A stretch of DNA of 64,000 bases from Asterias rubens. Its lineage: Eukaryota > Echinodermata > Asteroidea > Forcipulatida > Asteriidae. A model generated the notes under the pieces. The model did no database searches and was not told the DNA's origin. It worked only from the letters and a program-made list of their open reading frames with translations. Made by a program: the position numbers and the translations under genes. Each line of letters opens with the position of its first letter. The first letter of the stretch is position 1. This document shows, piece by piece, positions 61,173 to 64,000 of the stretch. The stretch is taken from assembly GCF_902459465.1 (NCBI RefSeq), contig NC_047076.1, forward strand, positions 1,054,001 to 1,118,000. Direction: 5' to 3'.

Positions 61173-63974
61173 TTAAAAAAAACCACCATGCTTCTCTGAT
61201 AGGTGATCGTAGCACATTTTGCTTCTATCAAAGAATTCCAGGCAATGCCAACAGATGTGCTTCTTACATTCACGACACTTTATGTGAAAACATCCTCCAT
61301 TTTTCTCGATAGGGATTCCACAGTTTGGTACTGGACACCTCTTGACATCTTTTCTTTTAATCCATTTCTCAAATGCCAAGTCGTCAAAGTTCTTGCCGGA
61401 AGCCTGCAAGAGGAAAAAAGTGGCACGGGCATAAAAACACAAACACACACCCGAAACGCAAACACTGTTGCACACACAGCTGTGGGGACGAAATGTTTAG
61501 GCTTTGCGTGTTTTGTACTTTCAAATTTTACCGACTTAAATTAAATTTCTTTTAAAGATTTTGCTTTTTTTTTTTCTATAAATATTTTTTTAATATTTCA
61601 GCTAGTGTTTTACAATTTTCTTTCCTGAAGGTACCAAGTTGACGGAGAAAAACCTCGTGTGGACCATTGATCCATTGTGTAAATGTCCCCACAGCTAAGT
61701 ATATGCCATAGCCATACATGTAGCTGCAGCTGCTAAAGTATTTGTTGATCAAATTATCACAAATACAGTTGAGCGGACTCGACACTGCTGAATATTTTAT
61801 GAAGGATTTGGGCACTTTTTGTAGCACAAAACATAATGTCCACAGATTTACGCTAAACTTACACGGTTTGAAGATAATGATGGAAGAAAGCATACCTTAA
61901 AATATTACCTGCTGAGGTGCTGCATTTTTGGGGGAAATGAGTAAAAAAGTGTCACAAAAATACATTATACATGCTAAAATAATTTTCATCTCCTGAGACA
62001 AAAACTATTTTTTTTGACTTGTTTGATGTAAATCTGTGGACATTGTGTTTTGTGTCTTACAAAAAGTACCCGACTCTTTAATCAGAAACATATTATACAA
62101 GTGTTTGTTTCATTTCATTTTGTGTTTTTAGTTTTGGAGGAGCCAGTTCTCAATTCTTAAGCATGGCAGGTACACCTCTGTGTGAAATACAAAATATGTA
62201 CACATTCAATATTTTTTCACGGCATTGATCTGAAACAACGACTCTTGCTTGCTCGTTTTTTCTCCTGCCTTTGATACTGGTCTTGTTAATGTTTAGTTTA
62301 ACTCAACCACATTATTTTGTTTCCAGAAGTCATCTGTCGCTACCGTTACCTTAAACTCCACGCATGTATATCCCATATGAGGTTCTGAACCACACGAAGA
62401 ACACAAACGGTTCCGACACTCCGGACATAAGAAGACCCCGGCATCCTTTGTCGTCTTATAGATCATGTGACAATCAGGTGTTGGGCAAAACTTCAGTTTT
62501 CCCTCGCTCTTCTGGGTGACATGTGACTCCAGGGCCAGATCGAACAAGCGTCGTCTCTTTGTTTCATCGCTGCAGAGAACACGGAAATCGCAGAGCAACA
62601 TTGGGAGGCCACATCCTTCGCATGGACACTCTGAAGTTTAAAACATAGTCAGTAAGAAATACCATTCATCTTTCTTGTCTACCAATTACTGGACAGAGGG
62701 TAGCTTCTCATTTGTCCACAATGTGATTTGAATTGTCATTGAGCTCGGCGAGATATTAATAATAATAATAATTATCAAATAATAAACCACAAGGGAAACT
62801 GACTGGGTACATTTTTTAAACGATAATAATTATATAAATTTATACCACGCTTTATGCTACGTTTCTAAGCGCATGGTGCTGGTGTCCTTGAAGACTATAG
62901 TAAACCAGGGCAACAGCACCAAATATAAAGAACATTATATTAATACTAGGTTATAGCACTTTATCCCACCCTAGGAGTGTATCAAAGCGTTCAGTATTTT
63001 TTCCTGCAAAGTATGTGGAGCTACATTTTGAAGTATGAGACCTTTTCCTTTAAAGCACCATGTAATTGTTTACAGGGTGCTGTGGTGCAATATGAGGAAC
63101 CCCTTCTCTTTAGGATAAGGGTTCTGGGTTCTTATACAAGCATTACTCAACACACGACACCAACGGCTTTAAGTCCTGTCCCTCTGTCTGTCCCTCTGTT
63201 ACAGCACTGTTGATGGTTGTTTGAGGATATGACACTTAGCTTTGACTCAAACAAAATGTCATGAACCAAATAATTATCGTTAAGATATTGTGTTTTACCA
63301 ATGGGGTAATCCTTGCTAGCGTTCTGTAACCTGACGGTAAACATCTCATGAAGGCATTGAAGATGGAACCCATGGGAGCAAGCACTCAGACGATACACCT
63401 CCTCAGTGGCTTCCACTGCTGTGTAACAAATGCCGCATTCCACTTCAGTGGTTGCATCATCTCCTCCAACTCTGAAATAAAAGGAAAACAATGTTGATGT
63501 TCTGCAAGGGTTTTCATGTCTGTTATTAAAAGCACTGCAGCCGATTTCACGAAACGTTAGGATTAATCCTATCTCAAGTTAGAACAAGTAACCCGTCCTA
63601 ACATAGGATGGGTTCAATGCGTCCTAACGTCTTCAGATACAGAACTTAACTCATCCTAATGTCCTAAGATTAATCCTAATGTTAGGAAGAGTTTGCTGAA
63701 ATCGACGGCTGGAGAAATTTTGGCTCAATCAGTAATCGAAGTTGCAAGAAAACTCTTTGCACAAACTTGTGTACTTCTACAAGGATGTGTGCGCTAAATA
63801 AGAACCAATGATTATCTTTCCTCACCTGATGGCAGCTTGTTGTCCAGCCTCTTGGAGGCAGTTTCTCACCATCTTATGGGCGTTATCAAAGACGTTCTGA
63901 TCGCCCTCTATGAGAAGGTTACCTTGGCGCATGTTCAGTGTTATTGCTTCGGCTCCAGTTTCTTCAACAAGTTT
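61173..63974 (-). CDS. Second helicase-RBR gene: RBR exons only (partial, 5' off the window)
   Basis: Four exons (63974-63826, 63471-63299, 62630-62350, 61403-61173) match exons 4-7 of the helicase-RBR gene in length and phase; the last is 231 nt instead of 228. Conserved features are RING1 CGICYTAVEATEEVYR...CSHGFHLQC, IBR KFCPTPDCHMIYKTT...CRNRLCSSCGSEPHMGYTC, and RING2 RCPVPNCGIPIEK, GGCFHIKCRECKKHICWHC. All zinc and catalytic Cys positions are present, with C-x4-C opening RING2 (the other copy has C-x1-C). All frames are open and splice sites intact, so it may be an active paralogue. Whether helicase exons follow to the right cannot be seen. Exon 7 differs at about a third of residues while exons 4-6 differ at about 2-8%. 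Confidence 0.85.
61811..62074. repeat. Long foldback element, family 3, in the last RBR intron
   Basis: GGGCACTTTTTGTAGCACAA and TACAAAAAGTACCCG form the ends, with ACATAATGTCCACAGATTTA inside. Same family as 9576-9993. It replaces the minisatellite seen in the left-block intron. Confidence 0.65.
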
Positions 63975-64000
63975 CTGTCAAAAAGGAAAAAAAAAGAGAA

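Larger units (their letters stand above)
57657..64000. repeat. Segmental duplication, right block (continues off the window)
   Basis: Second copy of 34204-41471 in direct orientation, at an offset of about 23.45 kb. It starts at ATGTTGGGATACAC within MLH1 intron 4 sequence. Block-specific changes are a 110-bp internal tandem duplication at about 58255-58450 (GTCCAACAGTTTGGGTGTTG twice), a foldback at about 58620-58870, a foldback at 61811-62074, and no minisatellite. Confidence 0.9.

Noticed and set aside
57657-64000. Uncollapsed haplotype (allelic) copy placed in tandem by the assembler
   Set aside because: Considered seriously, but exon 7 divergence, block-specific insertions and truncated DDX23 and MLH1 at a single junction fit a real tandem paralogue better. 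Not fully excluded without reads.

Overview
This window is eukaryotic: multi-exon genes with GT-AG introns, about half the length in interspersed repeats, and no operons. Gene content and repeat style (TTAA-flanked short inverted-repeat elements, tRNA-derived SINEs, LINE ends with A/T-rich tails) suggest an invertebrate deuterostome, most likely an echinoderm and perhaps a sea star. That assignment is inference. All exon borders below were set by eye from splice consensus, phase and family similarity. For every complete gene the exons sum to an exact multiple of three.

Layout. (1) 0.8-3.6 kb, plus strand: last three coding exons of a PNKD/glyoxalase-II-like hydrolase. (2) 5.4-15.5 kb, minus strand: two tandem CYP4-like cytochrome P450 genes with identical four-exon structure (507 and 510 aa), plus a 193-bp tandem copy of the second gene's 3' end. 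(3) 16.6-21.6 kb, minus strand: two tandem core-1 beta-1,3-galactosyltransferase (C1GALT1-like) genes (359 and 338 aa). (4) 22.6-34.5 kb, plus strand: a complete 15-exon DDX23/Prp28 splicing helicase (781 aa), head-to-head with the galactosyltransferases. (5) 38.6-51.3 kb, minus strand: a 2733-aa protein joining RRM-like domains, a 39-residue RG-rich tandem repeat, a DEAH helicase and a C-terminal RING-IBR-RING (RBR) ubiquitin ligase module. (6) 54.5-57.1 kb, plus strand: exons 1-4 of a decayed MLH1 mismatch-repair gene. (7) From 57.66 kb to the end: a second copy of the DDX23 last exon and of the RBR exons, in the same relative orientation as in (4) and (5).

Main interpretation. Parts 4 to 7 fit one event: a tandem duplication of about 23.45 kb with one breakpoint in DDX23 intron 14 and the other in MLH1 intron 4. 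It left an orphan MLH1 5' end (now a pseudogene) and an orphan DDX23 last exon at the junction near 57,657, and it duplicated the helicase-RBR gene. This predicts a second helicase N-terminus and an intact MLH1 to the right of the window. The two RBR copies are nearly identical in three exons, but the exon with the catalytic RING2/Rcat is strongly diverged, more so than nearby non-coding DNA. Transposon insertions present in one block and absent from the other give a relative timeline.

Limits: promoters, transcription starts, UTRs and poly(A) sites could not be placed reliably. Identities are estimates by eye.
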